Notes: a model not told the origin generated them from the sequence alone. Counted from the stretch's first letter, positions 8,259 to 18,037 are shown. The stretch: DNA of 48,472 nt from Pirellulaceae bacterium (GCA_016784735.1 JADHUC010000040.1:1-48472), one strand, 5' to 3'. A program made the numbers and translations.

Positions 8259-9305
8259 CTAATCCAATGGACTCCAATTCGCCATAATCACCCGAACCAG
8301 CGAGACGACCGTAATGACCATCGGGATGGCGATCAACGGCAGGAAGATGCGGCGGTAAATCTGATTGAAAATGTTCAACCGGCGGTCTACGGCCTCGGCT
8401 GTGATGCGCGAGATCCAGTCGAACGCTTCTTCCAGCTTGCCGCTTTCTTCGCCCACCGAGATCATCGTTTTGTGTTCCTCCGCAATCATCTCCGGTTTGG
8501 CAAAACCGTCGCTGATCGAGCCGCCTTGCTTGATCACATCGGCTGCGGTCATCAAGTCATGCCGTACGGCGATGTTTGCCACCGTCTGGCAAGACAACTC
8601 GATCATCGCCTCGACACGCATGCCACCGGTCGCGTACAGCAGATTGAAGACGTGAAAGAAGCGGTTGATCGCCAAATCCTGGCCGACCGGTCCGAATAAC
8701 GGTATGGTCAGCTTGATACGATCCACCAACATGCGTCCTTGCGGCGTCGAGTAGACGAACAGGAACAGCACCACAATCCCGCCGTAAATGAATATGCCTC
8801 GGGCCACGTAGCCGATGGAGGCGATCGCTGGTGATAGCAGGAAACGAGCCAGCAGGCCCACGACCCAGCCGAGCGCAAAAACCACGAGCGGCCCCAGCCA
8901 GGCATTGCGAATCTTGCGGGCCGGTTCGGCCAGCATCGCGCATTGACGTTCCAGGTAACGCAACGTTTCGTCCAGCCGGCCGCATTGGTCTCCGCACCGT
9001 AGGGCAGGCAGGAAGTAGTCCGGCAAACGCGGCTCGATGGGCTTGAGCGCCTCGGAGAACTCGACACCCGCCTCCGTCTGGTCGGCAGCCTCTTCGATCA
9101 AGTTCTTCAATTCGACGTTCGAAAACGCCTTTGCGGCCGTACGCAACGCCGTAGGGATCGGGACGCCGGTCGAGATGCACGTGGCCAGGTTACCGGCAAA
9201 GACCGAGACGGGTTTCAGGGGAATCTTTCGGACGAACGTAGGCATGCCCGTTCGGCGGTTGTAGCTGCCGAGGATCCCGGTCGGCTTCTGCTGATTATCG
9301 TTCAT
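8259..9305 (-). CDS. Type II secretion/type IV pilus F-family inner membrane protein (GspF-like)
   Basis: The protein has 348 residues. Two T2SSF helical domains (about 25-150 and 230-345) are separated by membrane segments near 165-215, with a last membrane segment near the C-terminus (FLPLIAIPMVITVVSLVRVIM). Motifs STGVPIPTALRTAA and EESGKLEEAFDWIS are typical. The family forms the platform protein that couples the cytoplasmic ATPase to pilus or pseudopilus assembly. No GspE, GspG or pilin genes are nearby, so this copy is an orphan. The start at MNDN is chosen over a 21-codon extension; the ribosome site is weak. It converges with the glycosidase gene 20 bp away. Confidence 0.9.
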   Translation of the reverse strand: MNDNQQKPTGILGSYNRRTGMPTFVRKIPLKPVSVFAGNLATCISTGVPIPTALRTAAKAFSNVELKNLIEEAADQTEAGVEFSEALKPIEPRLPDYFLPALRCGDQCGRLDETLRYLERQCAMLAEPARKIRNAWLGPLVVFALGWVVGLLARFLLSPAIASIGYVARGIFIYGGIVVLFLFVYSTPQGRMLVDRIKLTIPLFGPVGQDLAINRFFHVFNLLYATGGMRVEAMIELSCQTVANIAVRHDLMTAADVIKQGGSISDGFAKPEMIAEEHKTMISVGEESGKLEEAFDWISRITAEAVDRRLNIFNQIYRRIFLPLIAIPMVITVVSLVRVIMANWSPLD

Positions 9306-9387
9306 GCCGTTCTTATGGGCGTACAGTTGCAGAGATCGTGGCCAGCGAAGACAATAGAGCCGACGCATGAATTGGACGTAGGGCCGT

Positions 9388-9458
9388 TCGTAGTCCCGCC
9401 TTTAGGCGGTCTTCCGCAGCGAGTCTCGTTTCGGGACCGCCTAAAGGCGGGACTACGA
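9388..9458. repeat. Long inverted repeat, 'ccgcctttaggcgg' family
   Basis: Two perfect 23-bp arms (9388-9410 and 9436-9458) flank a 25-bp spacer. Each arm is itself a hairpin, ccgcc-ttta-ggcgg. Arm length, loop and spacer length match the unrelated repeat at 1465-1535. It lies between the divergent GspF-like and HzsA-related genes. Confidence 0.95.
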
Positions 9459-9504
9459 GCTGTCTTGTGCGTCAGCCCAATATTGATCGGAGGAACCCAC
9501 GAAT

Positions 9505-12441
9505 ATGCTCACCGCGAAATCGAAACGATCCAAACGACTCTTTCTTTCGACTGTTGTAGCAGCCGCTGCCGTATTCGGCTACTACTCTGCGAACGCCGAT
9601 GGCGCCGAATCGGACGACCCACCAAGCCATGCCGCGATGACGGTCGAACAGATCGAAGCGGATTGGCTATTGCAGGATGTGGTACGGAATCTACCGGCGA
9701 TTTCCACGGATGGCCGCCGCGCCCTCGCGGTCGACATCACCACCCAGCAAGACGCCGCCGGAGGCTGCGACGGGGTCAAGGACGGCACGTATGGCTTCCA
9801 CACAAACAACGGTCAGAGTCCCTGGTGGCAAGTGGATCTTGGCGAAACCGTGCCATTGGATCGGATCGTGATCTACAACCGGTGCGACGGCAACGTAGAA
9901 TACCGCGCCGGCCAGTTGAAGGTGCTTCTGGCGGATGACGGCGAGAACTGGTCGCAACTCTACCAGCACGACGGTTCCAAATTCCGCGGGTGTACGGACG
10001 GCAAACCGCTGGCTGTTCCGGCCGATACGAAAATCGCCCGTTTCGTCCGAGTCCAAATCCCGGGTCCGCAGTACTTCCACTTGGACGAAGTTGAGATCTA
10101 TCGGAAGGGGAGCGACGAAAACGTCGCCTTTCGTCGCCCGGCGGATCAATCGAGCATCAGCCAGTGGTCGAGAGTCCACGTTGTTGAAGTGAAGGTTGAC
10201 GGCCAAGATGCCCTGGTGAAAGCGGAACCAGCCTACCCAACATCCGAAGTGGTGGAACGAGGATTGAAGCTTGCCGAGAGCCTAAGTCGGCTGGGCGTCG
10301 ACGTGACAACTTGGACGCAGACGTTGAACGCCTTGGCGGGAACTAGTTTGCCGACGGATGCGTCTGCAGACCAGCGACGAGCGTCCTACCTTAAGGCTCG
10401 TTGGGCGGTCCGCCAAATGACCTTGGCCAGTCCGCTGTTGGACTTCGACGATCTTCTGTTTGTCAAACGAGTCCCCGGGACCTTCACGCACATGTCCGAC
10501 CAGTATTACGGCTGGTTCTCGCGACCCGGCGGCGGTCTGTACGTGCTTAAGAACTTCAAGACCGATTCCGCCAAACTCCGCTGTTTGACCGAGGACTTCG
10601 AGCCGGGCAACTTCCTGCGGCCGGATATCTCGTACGACGGTCGACGAGTGCTTTTCGCTTACTGCAAGTACTACCCAAACCTGCGAACCGAAGCGAACAA
10701 GCTAGACAAGTCGAACGTGCCCGAAGACGCCTTCTATCATCTGTTCGAAATGAATCTGGACGGCACCGGCCTGCGTCAGTTGACCCACGGAAAATACGAC
10801 GACTTCGACGGCCGGTATCTGCCCAACGGCGAAATCGTGTTCCTGTCGACGCGTCGTGGCCAGTACGTCCAATGCGGAAAGGCGACGGGCGATGCCAGTT
10901 CCGATGGAGAATGCCCGGATTGCTATGTCCGCTGCGGCGGGGGACCTTCTCGGCCCGTGGCCGTGTATACCTTGCACGTGATGGACGCCAGCGGCGGCAA
11001 CCTCTGCCAGATCTCGCCGTTCGAGATGTTCGAATGGACGCCCAGCGTGGACCACGAGGGGCGGATACTGTACGCCCGCTGGGATTACGTGGATCGACAC
11101 AATATGCCGTACATGAGCCTCTGGTCGACGTTGCCGGACGGAACGAATCCCCAAGCCGTGTACGGCAACATGACGCGGAATCCGCATTGCGTCTTCGAGG
11201 CGCGCAGCATTCCCGGTTCGGGCAAGATCATTTTCACGGCGTCCGGGCATCACGCCTTCACGGGCGGCTGCCTGGTGTTGCTCGATCCACGAAGGGGCAA
11301 TGACGGCGAGGGGCCCATAACGCGGCTGACGCCCGAAGTCGTCTTTCCCGAAAGCGAAGGATGGCCGCAAACGTACTTCGTCAACCCGTATCCGTTGTCC
11401 GAGGAGCATTACCTCACGTCTTGGAGCGCCGCACCGTTGCCGCCCGGCACACCGCCGCCCGAGTGGGGTTCGCCCGGTCCGCCCAACGATCTCGGATTGT
11501 ACCTCTTCGATGCCTTCGGCAATTTGAATCTGATCTATCGCGACGCGGCCATCTCCAGTGCGACGCCCATACCAATCCGACCGCGGCGGCGACCGCCCAA
11601 GATCAGTTCCTATGTGAACTGGGAAGGGCATCAGGAAGGTCGCATGGTGGTGCAAGACGTGTACCGCGGCTTGGAGATGATCCCGCGCGGAACCATCCGG
11701 CAATTACGACTGGTTGGCGTTCCCGTGAAGACTCACCCGACGATGAACTTCCCGTCGATCGGTCTGACCCGTGACGATCCGGGCAAGTTTGTTTTGGGCA
11801 CAGTGCCGGTCGAAGCCGACGGATCGGCTCATTTCCGTGTTCCTGCCGGCGTGGCGTTCTTCGTGCAAGCGTTGGACGAAGCGGGGATTGCGGTACAGAC
11901 GATGCGCAGTGCGACGAGTGTCCAACCCGGTCAGACGTTCACATGCATCGGCTGCCACGAACCGCGCAATATGTCGCCTGTGAGCACCAGCCCAATGGCG
12001 CTGACGCGCAAACCGTCAAAACTCACGCCAGGCCCGGACGGTTCATGGCCGCTGGACTACCAGGCACTCGTTGGGCCGGTCCTCGAAAAACACTGCGTCC
12101 GCTGCCACAAGCCTGGTGCCGAGGACGAGCAGCACGACCTGACACCGGAAAAGTCCTATGATTGTCTGGTCGGCTACGGCAAACCAAGCCTCCGTGACCA
12201 CGTGTTGGCGCGTTACGGCGAAGGCCGCTCCGAAGCCGGAGCGGGTGCAGCGCAAACGAGCGCTTTGGTAGGACTCCTGCGAAAAGGCCACTACGAAGTC
12301 CAACTGAGCGGCGACGATTGGACCCGCCTGTTCACCTGGATGGACACCTACGCCCAGCGCAGCGGCTCCTTCGGCGAAGAACAGGAAGAGCGACTGCGAA
12401 AACTCAGGGAAACGATGGCTGGCATGCTAGAGTTGCCCTGA
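9505..12441 (+). CDS. HzsA-related di-haem propeller protein with discoidin domain
   Basis: The protein has 978 residues. Order: signal peptide (1 to about 33); F5/8 type C (discoidin) domain about 65-205, with GVKDGTYGFHTNN, WWQVDLGETVPLDRIVIYNR and FVRVQIPG; a helical linker; a TolB-like propeller about 310-700; and a C-terminal region with two c-type haem motifs, C814-IGCH818 and C864-VRCH868. The arrangement matches proteins named HzsA-related after the anammox hydrazine synthase alpha subunit. In the HzsA structure, as I recall it, a Tyr four residues after the CXXCH His binds the catalytic haem; here that position is Asn, so hydrazine synthesis is unlikely. GGAGG lies 11 nt before the ATG. 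A shorter paralogue is at 31941-34577. Function unknown. Confidence 0.88.
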   Translation: MLTAKSKRSKRLFLSTVVAAAAVFGYYSANADGAESDDPPSHAAMTVEQIEADWLLQDVVRNLPAISTDGRRALAVDITTQQDAAGGCDGVKDGTYGFHTNNGQSPWWQVDLGETVPLDRIVIYNRCDGNVEYRAGQLKVLLADDGENWSQLYQHDGSKFRGCTDGKPLAVPADTKIARFVRVQIPGPQYFHLDEVEIYRKGSDENVAFRRPADQSSISQWSRVHVVEVKVDGQDALVKAEPAYPTSEVVERGLKLAESLSRLGVDVTTWTQTLNALAGTSLPTDASADQRRASYLKARWAVRQMTLASPLLDFDDLLFVKRVPGTFTHMSDQYYGWFSRPGGGLYVLKNFKTDSAKLRCLTEDFEPGNFLRPDISYDGRRVLFAYCKYYPNLRTEANKLDKSNVPEDAFYHLFEMNLDGTGLRQLTHGKYDDFDGRYLPNGEIVFLSTRRGQYVQCGKATGDASSDGECPDCYVRCGGGPSRPVAVYTLHVMDASGGNLCQISPFEMFEWTPSVDHEGRILYARWDYVDRHNMPYMSLWSTLPDGTNPQAVYGNMTRNPHCVFEARSIPGSGKIIFTASGHHAFTGGCLVLLDPRRGNDGEGPITRLTPEVVFPESEGWPQTYFVNPYPLSEEHYLTSWSAAPLPPGTPPPEWGSPGPPNDLGLYLFDAFGNLNLIYRDAAISSATPIPIRPRRRPPKISSYVNWEGHQEGRMVVQDVYRGLEMIPRGTIRQLRLVGVPVKTHPTMNFPSIGLTRDDPGKFVLGTVPVEADGSAHFRVPAGVAFFVQALDEAGIAVQTMRSATSVQPGQTFTCIGCHEPRNMSPVSTSPMALTRKPSKLTPGPDGSWPLDYQALVGPVLEKHCVRCHKPGAEDEQHDLTPEKSYDCLVGYGKPSLRDHVLARYGEGRSEAGAGAAQTSALVGLLRKGHYEVQLSGDDWTRLFTWMDTYAQRSGSFGEEQEERLRKLRETMAGMLELP

Positions 12442-12526
12442 CAAACGGAAACGCATGAGCACAGGTTAGGCCGCGCACGACAATAGACTGCCGCTGTGAG
12501 AACGCGCTCTCCACGTACTCTTACAC

Positions 12527-12587
12527 GTACTCGTACACTCGCATCTCTTTCTGCTCCAACTTGGGGGAGATTCGCGTGTACGAGTAC
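12527..12587. repeat. Inverted repeat around 'gtactcgtacac'
   Basis: Perfect 12-bp arms (12527-12538 and 12576-12587) flank a 37-bp spacer, with a further direct copy of 'acgtactc' at 12513-12520. It lies in the 166-bp gap between the convergent HzsA-related and DUF433 genes. Confidence 0.8.
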
Positions 12588-12607
12588 GGCAACAGTAGCT
12601 CGGTAGG

Positions 12608-12973
12608 TTATTGTCGTGCGTGCCCCTGGACGCCTTCCACTTGGCGCAGTCTTTCCATGCGCCGACGCAGTTCTGCCACCGGGGGCCCTTCGCCAGCTCC
12701 GGCACGCAACAAAGCGATCGCGGCTTGACAGGTTGTGACGTATTCATCCACCTCGGCTGCGTTTTCCAGGTAGAAGGCAATTACCTTATGCACCGCCGCC
12801 AAAGACAAGGCGGGGTATTCGCAAACGAGCATCTCGGCCGAATACCCTTCGTTGTAATAGTACATCAGGTGCTGCAGCCCGATTCGATGGCCGGTAAGGT
12901 GGATGTATCCGTCCGGATCCTGGGTCAGAAAATCTGGCAGATTCACGAGATTGGTCTCCGTTCGTACGGGCAC
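12608..12973 (-). CDS. DUF433 protein, VapB45-like antitoxin candidate
   Basis: The protein has 121 residues. Residues about 18-75 carry the DUF433 pattern: GYIHLTGHRIGLQHLMYYYN, GYSAEMLVCEYPALSL and HKVIAFYLENAAEVDEYV. DUF433 is a winged-helix-type DNA-binding fold found in antitoxins that usually pair with a DUF5615 PIN-like toxin encoded just downstream. No such partner is present: the 166 bp downstream contain only an inverted repeat and the next gene is on the other strand. The start is a GTG; the spacing to a GAGG motif (about 11 nt) is loose. It may be a solitary regulator or the remnant of a toxin-antitoxin pair. Confidence 0.85.
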   Translation of the reverse strand: MPVRTETNLVNLPDFLTQDPDGYIHLTGHRIGLQHLMYYYNEGYSAEMLVCEYPALSLAAVHKVIAFYLENAAEVDEYVTTCQAAIALLRAGAGEGPPVAELRRRMERLRQVEGVQGHARQ

Positions 12974-13078
12974 ACCTCATTGTACCTCACGTCGCCTCTC
13001 TCGGCACAAACAGCCTCGAAATCGGGTGGTGCGTGATTAGTGTGTTGCCGTGTCGGGGCTGGAAGAAAGAAAACGCCA

Positions 13079-13897
13079 TCACACGGCTTTCTGCGGGTCA
13101 ATCTCGTCGGGTTCGTTCAGCACGCGTCCTTCCATGCCGCCGCTGACAAGCAGCATCTGACCGCTGATGTGACCGGCCAGTTGGCTCGAAGCGAGGAACA
13201 TCACAGCGGACGCGACGTCTTGGGGTTGTCCCACCTTGCGAAGTGGAATCGTCTGTAGCGATCGACGAATAATGTCCGGGTCGGCTGCGAACTTTTGGGT
13301 CATGGGAGTGAGCGTCCAGCCGGGGCAAACGGCGTTCACTCGGCCGCGCGGCGCGAGGCGAGCGATTTCGTTCTTCAGGCTGAGCAAGAAGCCGTAGACC
13401 AAACCCGCTTTGGCTGCCGCGTAGTCGACATGGCCGGCTTCGCCGAACACAGCGGCAGTAGAACCGATCAGCACGGCCGCGGGATCCATGATCTGATGGC
13501 GTTCGATGCCGCGGAAGAACTCGCGCATGCACAGGAAGACGGATGTCAGATCGGCCGACACGGTCTGGTTCCATTGATCGAGCGTCATGCGATGAATGGG
13601 TACGTCGTCCGGCATCCAGATACCCGCGTTGGCAACGACAACTTCGATCGGGCCAAGCCGGGCTTCTGCTTCCTCCCAGAGTGAAGCGACGTCGCTTTCG
13701 CTGGTCAGGTCAGCACCGAGGGCGACGCAGTCGGCGGGGGCCAACTCGTCGGCCAGCGTTTGGGCCGCATCCTGCCGCGTGTGATAGTGCAGCACGACGC
13801 GGGCTCGCTCGCGCGCAAAGGTCCGTGCCATTTCGGCCCCCAGGCCGCCGCTGGCACCGGTTATCAATACCACTTTGTCTGTTAGATCGGTGTCCAT
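13079..13897 (-). CDS. SDR family oxidoreductase
   Basis: The protein has 272 residues from the ATG at 13897. Motifs are TGASGGLG (13-20), NAG (90-92), catalytic Ser146 and Tyr159-x3-Lys163. The tail runs on past the usual DVSGG-type end (LLVSGGMEGRVLNEPDEID). An alternative ATG at 13939 would add 14 residues (starting MSETHIDSP); neither start has a clear Shine-Dalgarno. The protein is only distantly like the SDR at 660-1421, so the two are not recent duplicates. It diverges from pgi across about 200 bp, which should hold both promoters; I could not pick out convincing -35/-10 boxes there. Substrate unknown. Confidence 0.92.
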   Translation of the reverse strand: MDTDLTDKVVLITGASGGLGAEMARTFARERARVVLHYHTRQDAAQTLADELAPADCVALGADLTSESDVASLWEEAEARLGPIEVVVANAGIWMPDDVPIHRMTLDQWNQTVSADLTSVFLCMREFFRGIERHQIMDPAAVLIGSTAAVFGEAGHVDYAAAKAGLVYGFLLSLKNEIARLAPRGRVNAVCPGWTLTPMTQKFAADPDIIRRSLQTIPLRKVGQPQDVASAVMFLASSQLAGHISGQMLLVSGGMEGRVLNEPDEIDPQKAV

Positions 13898-14104
13898 GTG
13901 AATCGAAGGAGTTGGTGAATCGATGTGTGTTTCGGACATTATGGAATGTCGGTGTACTTCGGTAAAGCGAGCGACCACCCCCAAGTAGGATCGGCAGGCT
14001 TGGTCCGTGCGGACATCGCATGACCTCTCGATGGTTTCGCTAACGTCGGATACCATGGGACTCGCAAAGAAACGAGTACCGTTGCTGAACGCCAGGAGGT
14101 AACC

Positions 14105-15688
14105 ATGCTTAGTATTACGATTCCAGGTTGTATCGAGGCGGCTGGCGTTGAGTTGGACTTCAGGCGAATGCAATTGCCGAGAAACCTGAAGCACCACTAC
14201 GGGCCGCCACTGGCCAGTGCCTGTTGGGAAATGAGGGACATCGAACAGGGTGATAAGATCAACGTGGACGAAGATCGGGAGGTCGGACACTACTGGCTTC
14301 GCTATCTGGACGGAAAAGCGCCGCCAAAATCCAAGGACATCGTGAAGGACGCCGTCTCCGAGAATGAAGAAGCCATTGAGAACATTCGGCTTTTCCACGA
14401 AGAAGTGTTCAAGGGGAACTTCGACAAGATATTGTGGATCGGGATTGGCGGATCGGGACTAGGCCCGCAAATGTTGTACGACGTGCTGCGTACGCCGGGC
14501 GCTAAGCCAGCAATGTTCTTCTTCGACAATACGGATCCGGACGGATTCAAGCGGACGCTGCAAGAGATCCGGCTAAAGGAAGGCGGCCTGGAAAAGACGT
14601 TGACCGTCGTCGTGTCCAAAGGTGGCAGCACTCCGGAAACGGCCAACGGAATGCAGGTTGCTAAGGAGGCGTATGAAGAGGACGGTGTGGCGTTCGAGCA
14701 GCATGCGGTTGCCATTACTCAGGCCGGCAGCAAGCTCGACAAAAAGGCCGGCCCGCCCGACCCGGAAGATCCGGACACGGAAGGTCCTGAGTGGCTTAGA
14801 CGCTTCCCACTGTGGCACTGGGTCGGCGGGCGCACGTCGTTGCTTTCGCCGGTTGGTATCTTGCCCGCGACGTTATTGGGATTCGATGTTGCCGAGCTCC
14901 GCGCCGGCGCCTCAGCGATGGACGAACTGACCCGAAACACGCGCGAATTCAACAAGAATGCTGCGCTTCAATTGGCCGCTGCGTGGTACAACACGGCCGA
15001 GACGCGCGGGCTGCGCAATATGGTCGTTCTGCCCTACTGCGATCGCCTGGCCACGCTCAGCAAGTACCTCCAGCAACTGATCATGGAATCGCTGGGCAAG
15101 AACGGCAAAGGCATCACGGTGTTTGGGAACAAGGGTTCGACCGACCAGCATTCGTATGTCCAACAACTCCGTGAAGGGTATGCCGATTTCTTCGCGACGT
15201 TTATCCGTGTGGTGGATGCAAGCGTTGACTACGTACTCGACGCGGACACGGGCGTGACGGCGGGCGACTATCTGGCAGCGTTTCAGGAAGGTACGGCCCA
15301 GGCGCTCAGCGATGCAGGGCGACCATCCATGCGGCTGACTATCCAGAAACTGGATGAACGCTCGCTAGGCGCACTGGTGGCGCTGTTCGAGCGGGTCGTT
15401 GGATACTACGGCGCACTTCTGGGTATCAACAGCTACCATCAGCCCGGCGTCGAGGCCGGAAAGAAGGCGGCTGGAACCATTTTGGCACTGCAAACGAGAC
15501 TCATCGAGCTACTGCAGAACGCGCAAGGGGATGCGATTTCGGTCAAGTGTCTCGCAAAGGAGACGAAGACGACTGCGGCCGGCGTATTTGAGATCCTTGA
15601 TCGTCTGTTCCGTTGCGGGCGTTACGGTCTCGAAGCGGACACCAACGGTGCGGAAGGCATCGCCGATGTGCAGTTCCGCATAGGTTGA
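14105..15688 (+). CDS. pgi: Glucose-6-phosphate isomerase
   Basis: It interconverts glucose 6-phosphate and fructose 6-phosphate in glycolysis and gluconeogenesis, in the cytoplasm. The protein has 527 residues with two SIS domains: GIGGSGLGPQ and SKGGSTPET in the first, then GNKGSTDQHSYVQQLREG and the family signature NSYHQPGVEAGK. A near-perfect AGGAGGT lies 5 nt before the ATG, the strongest ribosome site in this part of the window. A C-terminal extension of about 70 residues after the signature looks like a winged-helix segment (LAKETKTTAAGVFEILDRLFRCG), as in some longer bacterial PGIs. It stands alone, with no other glycolytic gene nearby. Confidence 0.97.
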   Translation: MLSITIPGCIEAAGVELDFRRMQLPRNLKHHYGPPLASACWEMRDIEQGDKINVDEDREVGHYWLRYLDGKAPPKSKDIVKDAVSENEEAIENIRLFHEEVFKGNFDKILWIGIGGSGLGPQMLYDVLRTPGAKPAMFFFDNTDPDGFKRTLQEIRLKEGGLEKTLTVVVSKGGSTPETANGMQVAKEAYEEDGVAFEQHAVAITQAGSKLDKKAGPPDPEDPDTEGPEWLRRFPLWHWVGGRTSLLSPVGILPATLLGFDVAELRAGASAMDELTRNTREFNKNAALQLAAAWYNTAETRGLRNMVVLPYCDRLATLSKYLQQLIMESLGKNGKGITVFGNKGSTDQHSYVQQLREGYADFFATFIRVVDASVDYVLDADTGVTAGDYLAAFQEGTAQALSDAGRPSMRLTIQKLDERSLGALVALFERVVGYYGALLGINSYHQPGVEAGKKAAGTILALQTRLIELLQNAQGDAISVKCLAKETKTTAAGVFEILDRLFRCGRYGLEADTNGAEGIADVQFRIG

Positions 15689-15777
15689 CGCCGCTGATCT
15701 ACAGGAAAGCGACGATTCGCGTGGTTGGCACTGTTATACTGCCTTCCTTTCTCACCCATGAAACGTGTGCCAGAAAC

Positions 15778-17883
15778 ATGCGCCATCGACACACTTTCCC
15801 GCATAGGCTCGTTTTCGTCCTCGTCGTCATTACGGCCTCGGTTGAAGCGGCCGAGTCCGATTGGCGACCGATCGAATGTATCCCCGCCGATCTGCCCGCG
15901 GAGGCGATGTATGAGCGGGTGCGATCGGCGGATGACTTCGAAACGACCGAACTGACATGGGTTCCCTTGCGCAGCGGTCAGTGTGCCAAGACGACGTTGC
16001 ACCGAGATACGGGTGAGCATCACAGCGGCCGGGCCTCGCTACGTGTAGATTACGAATTCATTGGGAAACCGGATTTCGAGTACATCCAGATCGAAGGCAA
16101 GGCGGACTTCGCCACACCCGGACTGGGCCTCGGTTTCTGGCTGAAGCTCGACGGAACACCCTTTTCTTTGCGGCTACGGATTACCGACTCCAGCGGCGAA
16201 ACTCATCAGACGGAGTTGTCAGGTTCGACCGAATCGGGCTGGCAGTTCATGGCCGGCCCTCTGAACACCCGCAGCACGGCCTGGGGCGGTGATGGCAACG
16301 GCCGCATGGACTATCCCTGCCGGCTCTCGGGCATCGTCATCGACAGACCGCAAAAGGGTTTTGTCGGTACGGGCAGTCTGTGGATCGACGATGTGGCTAT
16401 CGTGAAATCTCGTGAGTTCGAATCTCGATCGCTGAGAGTGGAGACCCAAGAGAAACGGTTCGGCAATCTATACGCCGTCGGGGAAACCGTGACGCTGCGA
16501 GCAGCAGGGCCCGGCGAACAAGTCTGCTGGACCGCTGAGGACTTCTTCGGGCACGAATTGGCTCAGGGCGAGGGCCCGGCGACCGGTACGCAAGTGCAGT
16601 TTTCACTCGACCGGCCTGGCTGGTTCTCGTGCAAGTTGGAGCTAGTTGCCGATGGGCTTCCTGTGGACACGCGCATGTTTGCGTGCGCTGCCCTGAACGA
16701 CGGAATCGAAGCCGCTCGGTCTGACTTCGTGGGTGTATGCAGCCATTTCGGGCAAAACAAGTATCCGCTGGAGACGATGGATTTGATGCAGCGGTATGGG
16801 ATCGACCAGTATCGTGACGAGATCGGTTGGGGAGGCTATGAAAGGCAGAAAGGCCGGTATGCCCTGCCCGATTACGCCGCAGCGTTTCTCCAGCGCTCGG
16901 CAGAGTTGAAGATGAGGCCCTTGCTGATTTTCGATTACAGCAATCCTCACTACGACAACGGCGGCTTTCCCAATTCCCCGGAGGCAATCGCCGGATTCAC
17001 CGCCTATGCCGTAGACCTCGCGCGACGCACTCGCGGCACGGTGCCGATGTTCGAAGTGTGGAACGAATGGATTGGCGGTTGCGGGATGCGGGGCAGACCC
17101 GGAATACATGACGGCGAAGCTTACGGTCGTCTGCTGAAACCCACGTACGCGGCCGTCAAGTCTGCGGTTCCCGATCTGACCGTAGTGGGGATCGGCGGCG
17201 AATACGGAGCGCACTGCGCCGAGAACATCCTGGGCGCCGTCCGGACGGCCGGACCCGATGCCATGGATGCCTGGTCGATTCACCCGTATCGTTATCCCCG
17301 CTCGCCGGAGTCTTCCGACTTGGTGGGCGAAGTGACTCGGATCGCTCGGCGTGTGGCCGATGCCGGCGTAAAGACCAAAGCCTGGATCACCGAAATTGGC
17401 TACCCAACGCATCGTACGAGTCGCGGCAGCAGCCCGGCAGCACAGGCTCGCCACTGCGTGCGTACGCTGGTCCTGCTGCAGTCGACCGGCGTGGTGGAAA
17501 AGGTCTTCTGGTACGACCTGAAGGACGACGGTTTGCTGCGCGACTACAACGAGCACAACTTCGGTTTGATTCACCACCAGCATTTCAATTGCGCGCCCAA
17601 ACCCGGCATCGTGGCGATGAGCGTTTTCATTCGTTTGACGGGCGCCGCGGAGTTCCTGGACTTGTCGCAATCCGGCGATGCCTACGCAGCACGTTATCGA
17701 CACAACGACGGCCGCGACGTGATCGTCGCCTGGACTGGTAAGGGACAAGCAAACCTGCGTCTGAAGGGCAAGATCGCAGCAGCCGTTGATATCATGGGAG
17801 GAGCATTGAAACCGGTTGCGGAATGGGAGCTGAGCGAGACTCCCGTGTATATCGTGGGAGACCATCTCGCAGTGGAATTCTAA
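15778..17883 (+). CDS. Secreted GH-A clan glycosidase with N-terminal carbohydrate-binding-like domain
   Basis: The protein has 701 residues and a signal peptide ending near ASVEAAES. Residues about 40-215 form a beta-sandwich like a carbohydrate-binding module. A TIM barrel follows from about 300 to 620. Two glutamates sit where clan GH-A enzymes have their acid/base and nucleophile: Glu430 in EVWNEW and Glu539 in ITEIGYPT. The overall pattern is closest to GH39/GH5-like enzymes; substrate unknown. The ATG at 15778 is chosen because the signal peptide follows directly; there is no clear Shine-Dalgarno, and the frame is open 55 codons upstream into the pgi end. It lies 89 bp after pgi and may share its transcript. 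Confidence 0.88.
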   Translation: MRHRHTFPHRLVFVLVVITASVEAAESDWRPIECIPADLPAEAMYERVRSADDFETTELTWVPLRSGQCAKTTLHRDTGEHHSGRASLRVDYEFIGKPDFEYIQIEGKADFATPGLGLGFWLKLDGTPFSLRLRITDSSGETHQTELSGSTESGWQFMAGPLNTRSTAWGGDGNGRMDYPCRLSGIVIDRPQKGFVGTGSLWIDDVAIVKSREFESRSLRVETQEKRFGNLYAVGETVTLRAAGPGEQVCWTAEDFFGHELAQGEGPATGTQVQFSLDRPGWFSCKLELVADGLPVDTRMFACAALNDGIEAARSDFVGVCSHFGQNKYPLETMDLMQRYGIDQYRDEIGWGGYERQKGRYALPDYAAAFLQRSAELKMRPLLIFDYSNPHYDNGGFPNSPEAIAGFTAYAVDLARRTRGTVPMFEVWNEWIGGCGMRGRPGIHDGEAYGRLLKPTYAAVKSAVPDLTVVGIGGEYGAHCAENILGAVRTAGPDAMDAWSIHPYRYPRSPESSDLVGEVTRIARRVADAGVKTKAWITEIGYPTHRTSRGSSPAAQARHCVRTLVLLQSTGVVEKVFWYDLKDDGLLRDYNEHNFGLIHHQHFNCAPKPGIVAMSVFIRLTGAAEFLDLSQSGDAYAARYRHNDGRDVIVAWTGKGQANLRLKGKIAAAVDIMGGALKPVAEWELSETPVYIVGDHLAVEF

Positions 17884-18037
17884 GACACCCGCGATTGTTC
17901 TGTGCCCACTTCTGTTTCAGTCCCGAAGGGACGACCTTAAGCCAGCCCAGAAAATGAACGTCATGCGTGCCAAAATGGAACATTTGCCGCGAACTCTGGC
18001 GCAGTTCGCTGATCGTCCAACAGTAGCTGCGGTTGCC

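Noticed and set aside
9505..12441. Evidence for anammox metabolism
   Set aside because: The HzsA-like protein lacks the tyrosine ligand I associate with the catalytic haem, and no hydrazine synthase beta/gamma or hydrazine dehydrogenase genes are nearby; HzsA-related proteins are common in non-anammox planctomycetes.
16642..17865. Long minus-strand frame (407 codons)
   Set aside because: It is antisense to the GH-A clan glycosidase with both catalytic glutamates in place.
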